Below, piece by piece: positions 53,080-61,855 of a DNA stretch of 64,000 nucleotides. The stretch covers positions 248,001-312,000 of the forward strand of contig NZ_JADWPD010000006.1 of NCBI RefSeq assembly GCF_017308975.1, in the 5' to 3' direction. The notes beneath the pieces are model-generated. The model made no database searches. It worked only from the letters and a program-made list of their open reading frames with translations, and was not told the origin of the DNA. Position numbers and translations under genes: made by a program. The stretch comes from Amycolatopsis sp. MtRt-6. GTDB taxonomy: Bacteria; Actinomycetota; Actinomycetes; Mycobacteriales; Pseudonocardiaceae. Every line of letters begins with the position of its first letter. Position 1 is the first letter of the stretch.

Positions 53080-53825
53080 AGTACCTGGGGAAGAAGGCCG
53101 TCGTCACCGGCGGCACGCACGGCATGGGCCTGGCGGTGGTCCGCGCCCTGCTCGACGGCGGCGCGGAGGTCCTGCTGACCGGCCGCGACGTGTCACCGCT
53201 GGAAGGGACGTTGCCGGGCAAGGCGCACCTGCTGTCCTCGGACGCGGCCCGCCTGGACGACGTCGCCGAGCTGGGCGCGGTCGCCGCGGACACGCTCGGC
53301 GAGCTGGACCTGGTGTTCGTCAACGTCGGATTCTCGACGCTGACACCGTACGAGGACGCGACACCCGAGCTCTACGACCGCACGTTCGACGTCAACACCA
53401 AGGGCGCGTACTTCACGGCCCGGCGGCTGGCCCCGCTGGTTCGCGCCGGCGGGTCGTTCGTGTTCACGACGTCGGTCGCGGCCGAGGCGGGGATAGCCGG
53501 GATGGGCCTGTATTCGGCGGCGAAGGCGGCGGTGCGTTCGTTCGCCCGCACATACGCGGCCGAGCTGGCACCGCGCGGAATCCGGGTGAACGTGGTCAGC
53601 CCGGGCTACACCGACACGCCGACGATGGGTGTGTCGGGCGTGCCGGAGTCCGTACTGGCGGAGTTCAAGGCAATCGGCGACGAGATCACGCCGCTGAAGC
53701 GCCACGCAACGGCCGAGGAGGTCGCGGCGGCGGTGTTGTTCCTGGCCTTCGAGGCGACCTTCACCACCGGCGCGGACCTGCCGGTGGACGGCGGTCTGGG
53801 GCAGCGGCTCACGTTGCCCGCGTGA
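53076..53825 (+). CDS. Short-chain dehydrogenase/reductase
   Basis: A 249-residue classical SDR with coenzyme loop [14 protein letters not shown] (TGxxxGxG), NAG-equivalent NVGFS and catalytic Ser and Tyr-x3-Lys in [20 protein letters not shown]. It ends in VDGGLGQR. The GTG at 53076 overlaps the previous stop, so the two oxidoreductases are translated together and probably both answer to the HxlR regulator. It overlaps a convergent gene by 17 bases. Confidence 0.9.
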   Translation: MKYLGKKAVVTGGTHGMGLAVVRALLDGGAEVLLTGRDVSPLEGTLPGKAHLLSSDAARLDDVAELGAVAADTLGELDLVFVNVGFSTLTPYEDATPELYDRTFDVNTKGAYFTARRLAPLVRAGGSFVFTTSVAAEAGIAGMGLYSAAKAAVRSFARTYAAELAPRGIRVNVVSPGYTDTPTMGVSGVPESVLAEFKAIGDEITPLKRHATAEEVAAAVLFLAFEATFTTGADLPVDGGLGQRLTLPA

Positions 53826-54585
53826 GGTGAGCTGCCAGGCCGGTGGTGCCGGGGGCGCGGTCGGGGTGCAGGACGAGGTCGTCGTCGTAGTCGCCGCCGT
53901 TCTGGGTGCGGAACGGGATCGGCTCGTCCGTCTCGAGCGTCCGGAGGCGTTCGCGCAGCAGGTCTCGCGCTTCGGTGAACTCCTCGTCCGGCACGCGGTC
54001 GGCGCCGTAGACCGCTACCGGTGGCAGGACCGACATCCCGGCGTAGAAGAGCGTCCCGTGGTGCAGCGGGAACAGGACGTCGTCCAGCGCTCCGTTCACT
54101 CCGCGCGGTCCCATGGACGGCTCGCGGGCACCCGCGGTGAGCACCACCATCGCGCGCTTGCCCGCGAGCCGTCCTTCGCCGTAGCGCAGGGTGCGGCCGT
54201 CTTCGGCCTGGACGCCGTAGCCGAAACCCTTCACGAACACGCGGTCGAACCAGCCCTTGAGGATGGCCGGCGGGCTGTACCACCACAGCGGGAACTGCAC
54301 GACGACCGCGTCCGCCCAGTCCAGTTTTTCCTGCTCCGCCACGATGTCCGCGCTCAGCTCGCCGCGCGCGTGCGCCCGGGCCGACGTCGCCCCGACGACC
54401 AGCCGCCCGTCTCCGGCTTCGGCGCCGAAGTCGGCGGCGTCGACCACCGGGTTCCACTTCATGGCGTACAGATCCGACTCCCGGACGTCGTGCCCGAGCG
54501 CGCGGAGCGTCCGGAGCCCGTCGTCGCGGAGGGCCCCGCTCAGCGAGCGCGGCTCGGGATGCGCGAAAACCCACAACACGTTCAT
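53809..54585 (-). CDS. NAD(P)H:quinone oxidoreductase of the KefF/NQO1 flavodoxin-like family
   Basis: A 258-residue protein. [20 protein letters not shown] at the N-terminus and [20 protein letters not shown] (about residues 91-110) are hallmarks of the NQO/KefF/MdaB family, which reduces quinones by two electrons with FAD or FMN. ATG 54585 is chosen; a GTG five codons upstream is possible. It is divergent from a GlxA-type regulator, with inverted repeats in the shared gap. Confidence 0.88.
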   Translation of the reverse strand: MNVLWVFAHPEPRSLSGALRDDGLRTLRALGHDVRESDLYAMKWNPVVDAADFGAEAGDGRLVVGATSARAHARGELSADIVAEQEKLDWADAVVVQFPLWWYSPPAILKGWFDRVFVKGFGYGVQAEDGRTLRYGEGRLAGKRAMVVLTAGAREPSMGPRGVNGALDDVLFPLHHGTLFYAGMSVLPPVAVYGADRVPDEEFTEARDLLRERLRTLETDEPIPFRTQNGGDYDDDLVLHPDRAPGTTGLAAHLTRAT

Positions 54586-54610
54586 GTCCTCGATGATCAC
54601 GCGGCCGGCC

Positions 54611-54656
54611 GGCTCGATCGAGTGGCCTGATAGCCATCATGTGCAAGAATCGAGCC
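54611..54656. promoter_or_regulatory. Nested inverted repeats between the quinone reductase and GlxA-type regulator
   Basis: Outer arms GGCTCGAT (54611-54618) and ATCGAGCC (54649-54656) are perfect complements. Inside them TGGC (54623-54626) and GCCA (54633-54636) form a second dyad. The outer right arm abuts the regulator ATG. This is probably the operator for one or both genes. Confidence 0.5.
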
Positions 54657-55655
54657 ATGGCCGCATTCGCGCACCCGAACCGTCACCACGTCGCCGTCCT
54701 CGTCCGCCACGGCATGCTGGTGATGGAACTCGGCATCGTCCACCGGCTGTTCGGCCAGGCGCGGTCGGCAGCCGGCGAGCCGCTGTACGAGGTCGTGACC
54801 TGCACGCTCGAGCCCGGCCCGGTGCGCACCGACGCGGACGTCACCATCCCGGTCGACCGCGGCCCCGAGGTGCTGGCCGAGGCCGACACGGTGATCGTCC
54901 CGGCGTCCCTGGCCGAGTACGAGCCGATGGCGCGCGTGCTGACCCCGCCGCTCAAGGCCGCGCTCGACCGCATCCCCGCGGACGCGCGCATCGCGTCGAT
55001 CTGCACCGGCGCGTTCGTGCTCGCCGCGGCCGGCCTGCTCGACGGCCGTCCGGCCACCACCCACTGGCGCTCCGCCGAGGAGCTGCAGGACCGCTTCCCC
55101 GAGGTCGACGTCGATCCGTGCGTGCTCTACACCGACGACGGCGACGTGCTGACCTCGGCGGGCGTCGCCGCCGGGATCGATCTGGTGCTGCACATGATCC
55201 GCCGTGACCACGGCGCGGCGGTGGCCAACGAAGTCGCCCGCGGGACGGTCGTGTCCCCGCACCGCGAAGGCGGCCAAGCCCAGTTCGTCCGCCGGCCGGT
55301 ACCCGAGCCCCGCACGTCGTCGACCAAGGCGGCCCGGGCCTGGGCGCTGGAGAACCTGCACCGGCCGCTGAGCTTGCGCGAGCTCGCCGCCCGCGAGGCG
55401 ATGAGCACGCGGACGTTCACCCGCCGCTTCCGGGAGGAGGTCGGCATTTCGGCGCTGCAGTGGCTGACCCAGCAACGGGTCGAGCGCGCCCGCCAGCTCC
55501 TCGAGGAGACGGACCTGCCGGTAGACCGCGTCGCCACGGAAGCCGGGTTCGGCACGGCAGCCTCCCTGCGCCAGCACTTCCAGGCGGCGCTCGGGGTGTC
55601 GCCGAGCGCGTACCGGTCGACGTTCCGCGGGGAACTGGCTGTTCAATCGGCCTAA
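54657..55655 (+). CDS. GlxA family transcriptional regulator (DJ-1/PfpI + AraC)
   Basis: A 332-residue regulator. The N-terminal DJ-1/PfpI-like domain has VAVLVRHGMLVMELGIVHRL and the nucleophile-elbow-like IASICTGAFVLAAAGLL with Cys. The C-terminal AraC DNA-binding domain has LSLRELAAREAMSTRTFTRR and a second helix ATEAGFGTAASLRQHFQAAL. ATG 54657 starts the first domain; an ATG six codons earlier is possible. It probably controls the divergent quinone reductase. Confidence 0.9.
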   Translation: MAAFAHPNRHHVAVLVRHGMLVMELGIVHRLFGQARSAAGEPLYEVVTCTLEPGPVRTDADVTIPVDRGPEVLAEADTVIVPASLAEYEPMARVLTPPLKAALDRIPADARIASICTGAFVLAAAGLLDGRPATTHWRSAEELQDRFPEVDVDPCVLYTDDGDVLTSAGVAAGIDLVLHMIRRDHGAAVANEVARGTVVSPHREGGQAQFVRRPVPEPRTSSTKAARAWALENLHRPLSLRELAAREAMSTRTFTRRFREEVGISALQWLTQQRVERARQLLEETDLPVDRVATEAGFGTAASLRQHFQAALGVSPSAYRSTFRGELAVQSA

Positions 55656-55675
55656 AATTCCGCTAGCTTCCCGGC

Positions 55676-56560
55676 ATGGACGACTTTTTCGTCAGCCACA
55701 GCCGCTTCAGCGACCCGGGCCCGCACGCGGACTGGCTCGACGCCACCCCGAACGACCTCGCGGCGCTTCGCGAGGCAGCGTCCCAGCTCGTGTTCCACTA
55801 CTGGGGTTCCGGCCCCATCACGGACCACGGGTTCCCCGCGGGGCGCAACGACGAGATCACCCTGCGGTACGCCGCAGACATGTGGGCCCGCCTGCGCGAG
55901 CTGAACCCGGCACCACCCGGCGCGCCACGGCCGCCGCTGCACCGGATCGTCGGCTGCTGCCGCGATTTCACCCTCCTGTTCGTCTCGATGGCGCGCCACC
56001 ATGGCATCCCGGCCCGCGCCCGCGTCGGCTTCGCGAGCTACCTGGTACCCGGCTGGTACCTCGATCACGTCGTCGCCGAGGTCCGCACCGCCGACGGCTG
56101 GCGCCTGGTCGAGGCGCAAATGGCACCCGGCTTCCGCGACCCGGTCGACGACGTCGAATTCGACCTCCTCGACGTCCCCCGCGATCGCTTCCTGACCGGC
56201 CCGGACGCGTGGATCGCGGCCCGCGCGGGCGAAATCGACCCGGCCCGCGTGGTCGTCAACCCGGACCTCGACGTGCCGTTCCTGCGTGGGTTCCCGTACG
56301 CGTGGCACAACGTCGTGCTCGACCTCGCCGCGCTCAACAAGCACGAGATGCTCCTGTGGGACATCTGGGGCGCGCTCGACGACACCGTGGACCTCGCCCC
56401 GGCCACCCTGGCCCGCGCCGACGAGCTGGCCGAGCTGATGACCGGCGCCGACGTCGAGCAGTTGCGGGCCGCCTTCGAGGCCGACGACGTCCGGGTGCCG
56501 CCGGTGATCCGCACGGTCACCCCGCCGGGACAGCTCCTTGCTGAGGTAGTGCTCCGCTGA
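55676..56560 (+). CDS. Transglutaminase-like (cysteine peptidase fold) protein
   Basis: A 294-residue protein with the transglutaminase core: RIVGCCRDFTLLFVSMARHH, GIPARARVGFASY, then WYLDHVVAEVRTADGWRLVE and a final Asp. The catalytic triad is therefore probably Cys in CCRDF, His in LDHVV and the Asp in VEAQMAPGFRDP. Reported relatives are peptidases or untested. The reading frame overlaps the end of the convergent LysR gene by 44 bases. Confidence 0.85.
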   Translation: MDDFFVSHSRFSDPGPHADWLDATPNDLAALREAASQLVFHYWGSGPITDHGFPAGRNDEITLRYAADMWARLRELNPAPPGAPRPPLHRIVGCCRDFTLLFVSMARHHGIPARARVGFASYLVPGWYLDHVVAEVRTADGWRLVEAQMAPGFRDPVDDVEFDLLDVPRDRFLTGPDAWIAARAGEIDPARVVVNPDLDVPFLRGFPYAWHNVVLDLAALNKHEMLLWDIWGALDDTVDLAPATLARADELAELMTGADVEQLRAAFEADDVRVPPVIRTVTPPGQLLAEVVLR

Positions 56561-57419
56561 CCTCGGTGGCGGTCCGCACGAACTGCGCGATCCGCGGATC
56601 CCGCGCCCCGGCCGGCCAGGCGAGGGCCAGCGAGTACGGCGTCGCGTCCACGACCGGCCGGTAGACGACGTCGTCCCGCGCCCGCAGCTCGGCGACCGAC
56701 GCCGGCAGCAGCGCGACCGCCTGTCCGAGCGCGACGGTCTCCAGCAGTTGGGCGCTGTCGTGCACGATCGGCCCCGGCGTCACCGGGCCGCCCGTCACGT
56801 CCTGCCCGGACCAGTACGCCCGGTCCGCGGCCGAGGAGAGCGGCCAGCACGGCGTCGGCCGCCCGGCGAAGTCGGCACAGGTCAGCACGGCCCGGCCGGC
56901 GAGCTCGTGCCCCGAAGGCAGCGCGGCCACCCGCGGCTCGCTGAACAGCACTTCGACGTCCAGGCCGTGGTGACTGCTGCCCTGGCACCCGAGCACCGCC
57001 ACGTCGGCCCGGCCGTCCCGCAGCATTTCCGCCTGTTCGCCGAACCCGCTGACCCGGACATCGACCAGGTCCGGGTGCGCATCGGCGATCCGCCGCAGCA
57101 GATCGGTGGCGACGCCGGGTTTCGCGGTGACGACGAGCGCCGGCGTCCGCTGCGCCGCCCGCCGCGTGCGCCGCACCGCCGCGGTGACGGCGTCCAGTGC
57201 CTTCGCCGACTCCGCGAGCAGGACGGCTCCGGCCGGTGTCAGCGAGACGTGCCGGCTGGTGCGTTCGAAGAGCTGCACGCCGAGCCGCCGCTCCAGCAGC
57301 CGGATCGCGCGGGACAGCGGTGGCTGCGCCATCCCGAGCCGCTCGGCGGCGCGGGAGAAGTTCAGCTCTTCGGCGACCGCGCGGAAATACCGCAGCTCAC
57401 GGACCTCGACATCGTCCAT
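56517..57419 (-). CDS. LysR family transcriptional regulator
   Basis: A 300-residue regulator with the winged helix VRELRYFRAVAEELNFSRAA, RLGMAQPPLSRAIRLLERRL and GVQLFERTSRHVSLTPAG. It is followed by a two-lobed ligand-binding domain from about residue 93. ATG 57419 fits the LysR consensus start. There is no obvious divergent target gene; upstream is a 213-bp gap containing a short frame. Confidence 0.9.
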   Translation of the reverse strand: MDDVEVRELRYFRAVAEELNFSRAAERLGMAQPPLSRAIRLLERRLGVQLFERTSRHVSLTPAGAVLLAESAKALDAVTAAVRRTRRAAQRTPALVVTAKPGVATDLLRRIADAHPDLVDVRVSGFGEQAEMLRDGRADVAVLGCQGSSHHGLDVEVLFSEPRVAALPSGHELAGRAVLTCADFAGRPTPCWPLSSAADRAYWSGQDVTGGPVTPGPIVHDSAQLLETVALGQAVALLPASVAELRARDDVVYRPVVDATPYSLALAWPAGARDPRIAQFVRTATEVSGALPQQGAVPAG

Positions 57420-57518
57420 ACCGGGAGAGTATCGCGGCAGAGTCCACAGGTCTTTCCCTTTCTCTTTCGCGGATGGTGGGCTTGGTGTCGATAACTCCAC
57501 AAAGGACGGACACCGGGT

Positions 57519-57620
57519 GTGGCCGCGGAGGTGGTGCGGGTGCGGGATGGCCGGATTGTCGAGTGCGGGGATGCGGTGCTGAGTTCCGGGAGCGACGGTG
57601 AGTGGAATCCGATGGTCTAG
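57519..57620 (+). other. Short unassigned frame or gene remnant
   Basis: A GTG start at 57519, 13 bases after AAAGGA, gives 33 codons (VAAEVVRVRDGRIVECGDAV, then a Ser/Gly-rich end) to TAG at 57618-57620. The sequence is protein-like and may be the remnant of a larger protein. It lies between LysR and TetR genes transcribed on the other strand. No homology is recognised, and it may not be expressed. Confidence 0.3.
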
Positions 57621-57632
57621 GCCGCCGGGACC

Positions 57633-58292
57633 TCACGCCTCGGTGGCCTGGCCCGGCTCGTCTGGTGATGGTTCGGGGTCCGTCGGGGCGATGCCGTGCA
57701 GGGCGACGCTGACGATCGAGTTCACCGGTGGCGGATCCAGGGGGGCCGTGTGCGGGAAGACCACCGCCATCACCGAGGCGTGGCAGTAACCGACCAGCAG
57801 GGCCGCCGTTGCGTCCACTTCGGACTCCACGCGCAGGCGACCCAGTGCTCGCTCCGCTTCGAGGTAGGCCACCAGCTGATCGCGCCAGTGGCCGGACCGC
57901 TCGCTGATCTCCGCGAACCGCTCCAGCACCCTCGGCTGCCCGGCCAGGCCGCTGAACACCGGCACCAGCGCCTTGTGCAGGGCCAGGCCGAACTCCAGGT
58001 GGCGGCGGAGGTTTCCGACCAGGTTGCCTTCGCCGGCCACCGGCAGCTCGCCCAGCTCCGCCTCCGTCGTGCGCACGTGCTCCAGGAGGGCCCGGGCCAC
58101 CAGCTCCTCCTTGTCGGAGAAGTGGTTGTAGAGCACGCCGTCGGCGACGCCGGCCATGCGCGCTATCTCGCGCACGGTCATCCCGCTCGTGCCGTGGGTG
58201 GCGATCATCTTCTGCGCGGTCTCGACCAGCAGATCGTGCAGTGACTGCCCGTCACGCTGGGCGGCGGCTTTCCTCGGTGACATCACCGCCAT
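57633..58292 (-). CDS. TetR family transcriptional regulator
   Basis: A 219-residue repressor. The N-terminal helix-turn-helix is DLLVETAQKMIATHGTSGMT, VREIARMAGVADGVLYNHFS and DKEELVARALLEHV. The C-terminal ligand-binding domain is all helical. The gene lies 16 bp downstream of a methyltransferase on the same strand, so both are probably controlled by the double palindrome at 59146-59174. ATG 58292 and 58283 are both possible starts. Confidence 0.9.
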   Translation of the reverse strand: MAVMSPRKAAAQRDGQSLHDLLVETAQKMIATHGTSGMTVREIARMAGVADGVLYNHFSDKEELVARALLEHVRTTEAELGELPVAGEGNLVGNLRRHLEFGLALHKALVPVFSGLAGQPRVLERFAEISERSGHWRDQLVAYLEAERALGRLRVESEVDATAALLVGYCHASVMAVVFPHTAPLDPPPVNSIVSVALHGIAPTDPEPSPDEPGQATEA

Positions 58293-58308
58293 CGTACGGC
58301 GCCCTCCG

Positions 58309-59127
58309 CTACGACCTCCTTCCCGTGACCAGCCACGCCGTGCCGCGCAGGCTGACCGCCTCCGGGCCCGCGAACGGCTCGAGCGCCGCCGCGAGGGCTT
58401 CGGTCGCCTTGGTCGCCGTCGCGGTGTCGACCATGCCCAGGTGGTGCCGGACCGGGCCCCAGTCCGCGATGAACCGGGCGGCGTCGGGGACGTCCCGGCC
58501 CCAGATCTGATCGGCCTCGACGTGGGTGCACGCCACGTCCTCGAAGCCGGCTTCGGTCAGCACCGCCCTGGTGCGCTCCGGGTCCGCGAACGACGTCGGG
58601 CCGCTGCCGTCCGGCCCGGTCGGTTGTGGCAGGTAGTCGGCCATCGCCCCGAACACCCGGCCGAGGTCGGTGCCGGCGAGGGCCGTCATGCAGAGGAACG
58701 CGAGCCGCCCGCCGGGACGCAGAGCGCGCCGGACATTGCCGAAGGCCGCCACGGGGTCGGCGAAGAACATCACCCCGAACCGGCTGACCGCCAGGTCGAA
58801 CCCGCCCTCGGGGAACGGGTGGACCTGGACGTCACCCTGCTCGAACGCCACGTTCGGCACCTCCGCCGCCCGGGCCCGCGCGGTCGCCAGCATCGGCCCG
58901 GACAGGTCGACGCCGAGCGCGAACCGGGCCCGCGCCGCGGCGAGCCGGGTCAGCTGGCCGTTGCCGCAGCCGATGTCGAGCACCCTGTCGTCCGAGCCGA
59001 CCTGCGCGAGCAGGTGTTCGTTGAAGCCGCTGTTCACGGCGTCGTAGCGGTCGGCGTGCGCTGCCCAGTGCTCGCCCTCGTAGCCGTTCCACGCCTCGGC
59101 CTGTGCGGTGTTGACGATCCCGGTCAT
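58309..59127 (-). CDS. SAM-dependent class I methyltransferase
   Basis: A 272-residue protein. The SAM fold has RVLDIGCGNGQLTRLAAAR (motif I, about residues 50-68), acidic ALGVDLSGPMLATAR and motif II/III regions NVAFEQGDVQVHPFPEGGFD, FGNVRRALRPGGRLAFL. The substrate is not known; similar enzymes are called UbiE/COQ5-like. ATG 59127 is chosen because GAGGGG stands 7 bases before it; a GTG at 59151 would overlap the operator. It is the first gene of an operon with tetR. Confidence 0.87.
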   Translation of the reverse strand: MTGIVNTAQAEAWNGYEGEHWAAHADRYDAVNSGFNEHLLAQVGSDDRVLDIGCGNGQLTRLAAARARFALGVDLSGPMLATARARAAEVPNVAFEQGDVQVHPFPEGGFDLAVSRFGVMFFADPVAAFGNVRRALRPGGRLAFLCMTALAGTDLGRVFGAMADYLPQPTGPDGSGPTSFADPERTRAVLTEAGFEDVACTHVEADQIWGRDVPDAARFIADWGPVRHHLGMVDTATATKATEALAAALEPFAGPEAVSLRGTAWLVTGRRS

Positions 59128-59145
59128 TGTCATCCCCTCGGTGGT

Positions 59146-59174
59146 GAACACGCGTTCATGAACACGTGTTCATG
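59146..59174. promoter_or_regulatory. Double palindrome, probable TetR operator
   Basis: GAACACGCGTTC (59146-59157) is directly followed by the perfect 18-bp palindrome CATGAACACGTGTTCATG (59157-59174), so two near-identical sites stand 14 bp apart. They lie 19 bp upstream of the methyltransferase start. The tandem symmetric sites suit two TetR dimers. Confidence 0.8.
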
Positions 59175-59317
59175 CTGCCGCCGCTGCCGGGTGCTGTCAA
59201 GGCATCGGCCACCCGGCGCCGGATGTCGGCCAGGTGGCAGATCTTCCGGCCGGGCGCACGCGGAAGACTTCTCGTCAGTCCGGCAAACCGCCGCTGACCA
59301 GCACAAAGGAGTTCGAA

Positions 59318-59905
59318 ATGGCCGACGTCATCGCCAACATGTCCATGTCCCTCGACGGCTTCGTGGCCGACCCGGAAGACCGCATCGATCACCTGTTCGA
59401 GTGGTTCGGCAACGGTGACGTCGAGGTCCCCACCGCCGTCGACTGGGCCACCTTCAAGACCTCCGAAGCCAGCGCGAAGATGCTGCGCGCCGCGATGGAG
59501 AACGTCGGCGCGCTGGTCACCGGCCGCCGCCTGTTCACCCTCACCCAGGGCTGGGGCGGCGCGCACCCGATGGGCGTCCCGGTCTTCGTCGTCACCCACG
59601 AAGCGCCCGCGGACTGGCCGCACCCGGACGCGCCGTTCACCTTCGTCACCGACGGTCTCGAAAGCGCCGTCGAGCAGGCCAAGAAGACCGCCGGCGACAA
59701 GAACGTCGCGGTCGCCAGCACGACGATCGCCCAGCAGTGCCTCAACCTCGGCCTGCTCGACGGCATCCAGGTCGACCTGATTCCGGTGCTGCTCGGCTCC
59801 GGCGTCCGCTTCTTCGACAACCTCGACGCCACCACGAAGCTCGGCGACCCCGAGGTCATCGAGGGCACCGGCGTGACGCACCTGTCCTACCGGATCAAGC
59901 GCTGA
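59318..59905 (+). CDS. Dihydrofolate-reductase-like (RibD C-terminal) protein
   Basis: A 195-residue protein. NMSMSLDGFVADPEDRIDHL is the N-terminal signature of the DHFR/RibD_C fold. TGRRLFTLTQGWGG, AVASTTIAQQCLNLGLLDGI and a C-terminal LIPVLLGSGVRFFD complete the NADPH-binding core. These stand-alone actinobacterial proteins are not true DHFRs and may reduce other pterins or related substrates. ATG 59318 has AAAGGAG about 5 bases upstream. It overlaps the convergent sigma-factor gene by 11 bases. Confidence 0.86.
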   Translation: MADVIANMSMSLDGFVADPEDRIDHLFEWFGNGDVEVPTAVDWATFKTSEASAKMLRAAMENVGALVTGRRLFTLTQGWGGAHPMGVPVFVVTHEAPADWPHPDAPFTFVTDGLESAVEQAKKTAGDKNVAVASTTIAQQCLNLGLLDGIQVDLIPVLLGSGVRFFDNLDATTKLGDPEVIEGTGVTHLSYRIKR

Positions 59906-60749
59906 GGAGCGTGACGTGCAGCGCGGCGAGGCGGGCGGGGTCGGCGATCACCTCGTACGCCGCCACCCGCTCGCCCTCGACGGTCACGGCCAGGGCGAGC
60001 ACCAGCCGCCCGTGCGGCGCGACGACGACGCCGACCGCGCCGTCGACCAGGGCCGCTTCGGCGAATCGGGCCCGCTTCCCGAACACCTGCGTCTCCTCGG
60101 CCACCGCGCGGGCCCCGCGGGTCTCGAGCGCGACGCCGGCGGGAAGCGCGGCCGCGTCGGCGCGGCGGACGACGTCCGGGGCCAGCACGTCGAGCAGCGA
60201 TTCGAGGTCGCCGCCGCGGGCCGCGGCCAGGAACGCGTCGACCACCCGGCGGTGCCGGGCCAGGTCGGCCGGGGGCAGCGGGGTGGTGCCCCGGACCCGC
60301 TGCCGCGCCCGGCTCGCCAGCTTCTTCGCCGCGACCGGCGTGCGGTCCAGCACCGGGGCGATCCGGTCGAACGGCACCGCGAACAGGTCGTGCAGCACGA
60401 ACGCGATCCGTTCGGCCGGGCCGAGCGCGTCCAGCACGACGAGCAGCGCACGGCCCACCGAGTCGCCGAGCGCGGCTTCGCCCGCCGGATCGGCGTCGGC
60501 CACCGGTTCCGGGACCGCCTCGAACGGCTCCTCGCGGCGGGCTTTCCGCGAACGCAGGACGTCGAGGCAGACGCGGGAGACGACAGTGGTGAGCCACGCC
60601 GCCAGGTTGTCGACCGATTCCACGCGGTTCAGCCGCAACCAGGCTTCCTGCACGGCGTCGTCCGCTTCGGCCGCCGAGCCGAGCATCCGGTAGGCCAGCC
60701 CGCGCAGCCGGCCGCGTTCGGCCTCGAATCGTGCCGCCAGGTCGTCCAT
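59895..60749 (-). CDS. ECF sigma factor of the ECF41 (SigJ-like) group
   Basis: A 284-residue sigma factor. Region 2 is LRGLAYRMLGSAAEADDAVQ (about residues 15-34), and region 4 is LGPAERIAFVLHDLFAVPFD, IAPVLDRTPVAAKKLASRAR. A C-terminal SnoaL-like extension of about 120 residues (VVDAFLAAARGGDLESLLDV...) takes the place of an anti-sigma factor, as established for the ECF41 group. It is divergent from an old-yellow-enzyme oxidoreductase gene; ECF41 members usually sit beside the oxidoreductase-type gene they control. Confidence 0.92.
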   Translation of the reverse strand: MDDLAARFEAERGRLRGLAYRMLGSAAEADDAVQEAWLRLNRVESVDNLAAWLTTVVSRVCLDVLRSRKARREEPFEAVPEPVADADPAGEAALGDSVGRALLVVLDALGPAERIAFVLHDLFAVPFDRIAPVLDRTPVAAKKLASRARQRVRGTTPLPPADLARHRRVVDAFLAAARGGDLESLLDVLAPDVVRRADAAALPAGVALETRGARAVAEETQVFGKRARFAEAALVDGAVGVVVAPHGRLVLALAVTVEGERVAAYEVIADPARLAALHVTLLSA

Positions 60750-60766
60750 CGGTCACCTTTCGCTCG

Positions 60767-60791
60767 TGTCCACCGTCGCCTCCTCGACGTA
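60767..60791 (+). promoter_or_regulatory. Candidate ECF41-type promoter of the OYE gene
   Basis: TGTCCAC (60767-60773) and CGTA (60788-60791), spaced 14 bases, resemble the TGTCACA / CGTC pattern reported for ECF41 sigma factors, with imperfect match in both boxes. It lies 23 bp before the oxidoreductase ATG. An ECF41 gene stands directly on the other side. Confidence 0.35.
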
Positions 60792-60814
60792 TCCCCGCGA
60801 CCGGAGGTGACCGG

Positions 60815-61855
60815 ATGAGCTTGCTGACTCCTGCCGACCTGGACGGCTGGTACCTGCCGAACCGGGTCGTCGTGGCGCCGACGACCCGGGCGCGCGTCCC
60901 CGGCGGAGTGCCCGGCGAACTTCAGGCCGCGTACTACGCGCAGCGCGCCTCAGCCGGGCTCGTCGTCACCGAAGGCACCTGGGTGAGCGAAAAAGCCGTC
61001 GGCTTCTCGGCCGTTCCCGGGGTGTACACCGACGCCCAGGTCGACGGCTGGCGGCGGGTCACGGACGTCGTGCACGCGCTCGGCGGCCGGATCGTGCTGC
61101 AGCTCTGGCACACCGGCGCCGTCTCGCACCCGGACTTCTTCGGCGGGCGGCCGGCGGGACCGTCTTCGGTGAACCCGGACGAGCCGGTGCACCTGCCGTC
61201 CGGGCGCTGTCCGACGGGCACACCGCGCGAGCTGGGCGTGGCCGAGATCCGGGCGACGGTCGCGGACTACGGCACGGCGGCGGAGAACGCGCGCCGCGCC
61301 GGGTTCGACGGCGTCGAGATCGCGGCCAACGGCGTGTACCTGCTCGCGCAGTTCCTGCACCCGCGGCTGAACCGGCGCACCGACGCCTACGGCGGCTCCC
61401 CGGCCAACAGGCGCCGGTTGCTCACCGAGGTCGTCGAAGCGGCCGCCGCGCACGGGCGCGTCGGCGTCCGGCTTTCGCCGTGGTGGACCGGTGGGCTGTT
61501 CACTGTGGACGAAGCACTCCGCGCCGAGTACGACGAACTGGTCGCCGGGCTCGCCGCGGACTACCTGCACCTCCGGGGACCCGACACCGGGCCGGACTTC
61601 GCGGCTTTCGCTCGTTATCGGGAACTGTTCGACGGCCTCCTGATCGTCAACAACGGCTTCGATCGTGAAACGGGCGACGCGGTGATCGACGCCGGCATCG
61701 CCGATGCGGTGTCGTACGCGCGGCACTTCGTCGCCAACCCGGACCTGGTGACGCGGTTCGCGCTCGACCTGCCGATCGCGCCGGCCGATCCCGCGACGTT
61801 CTACGGGGGCGGGGCCGCCGGTTATGTCGAGCAGGCGGCCGCCGTTGGCTGCTAG
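60815..61855 (+). CDS. Old yellow enzyme-type NADH:flavin oxidoreductase / alkene reductase
   Basis: A 346-residue FMN barrel enzyme. Signatures: VVVAPTTRARVPGG, LWHTGAVSHP (active-site His, about residues 103-112), AARRAGFDGVEI-like ENARRAGFDGVEIAANGVYL, and FLHPRLNRRTDAYGG at the flavin phosphate. It reduces activated alkenes, nitroesters or quinones with NAD(P)H. ATG 60815 has GGAGG 9 bases upstream. It is probably regulated by the divergent ECF41 sigma factor. Its stop overlaps the stop of a convergent VOC gene. Confidence 0.9.
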   Translation: MSLLTPADLDGWYLPNRVVVAPTTRARVPGGVPGELQAAYYAQRASAGLVVTEGTWVSEKAVGFSAVPGVYTDAQVDGWRRVTDVVHALGGRIVLQLWHTGAVSHPDFFGGRPAGPSSVNPDEPVHLPSGRCPTGTPRELGVAEIRATVADYGTAAENARRAGFDGVEIAANGVYLLAQFLHPRLNRRTDAYGGSPANRRRLLTEVVEAAAAHGRVGVRLSPWWTGGLFTVDEALRAEYDELVAGLAADYLHLRGPDTGPDFAAFARYRELFDGLLIVNNGFDRETGDAVIDAGIADAVSYARHFVANPDLVTRFALDLPIAPADPATFYGGGAAGYVEQAAAVGC

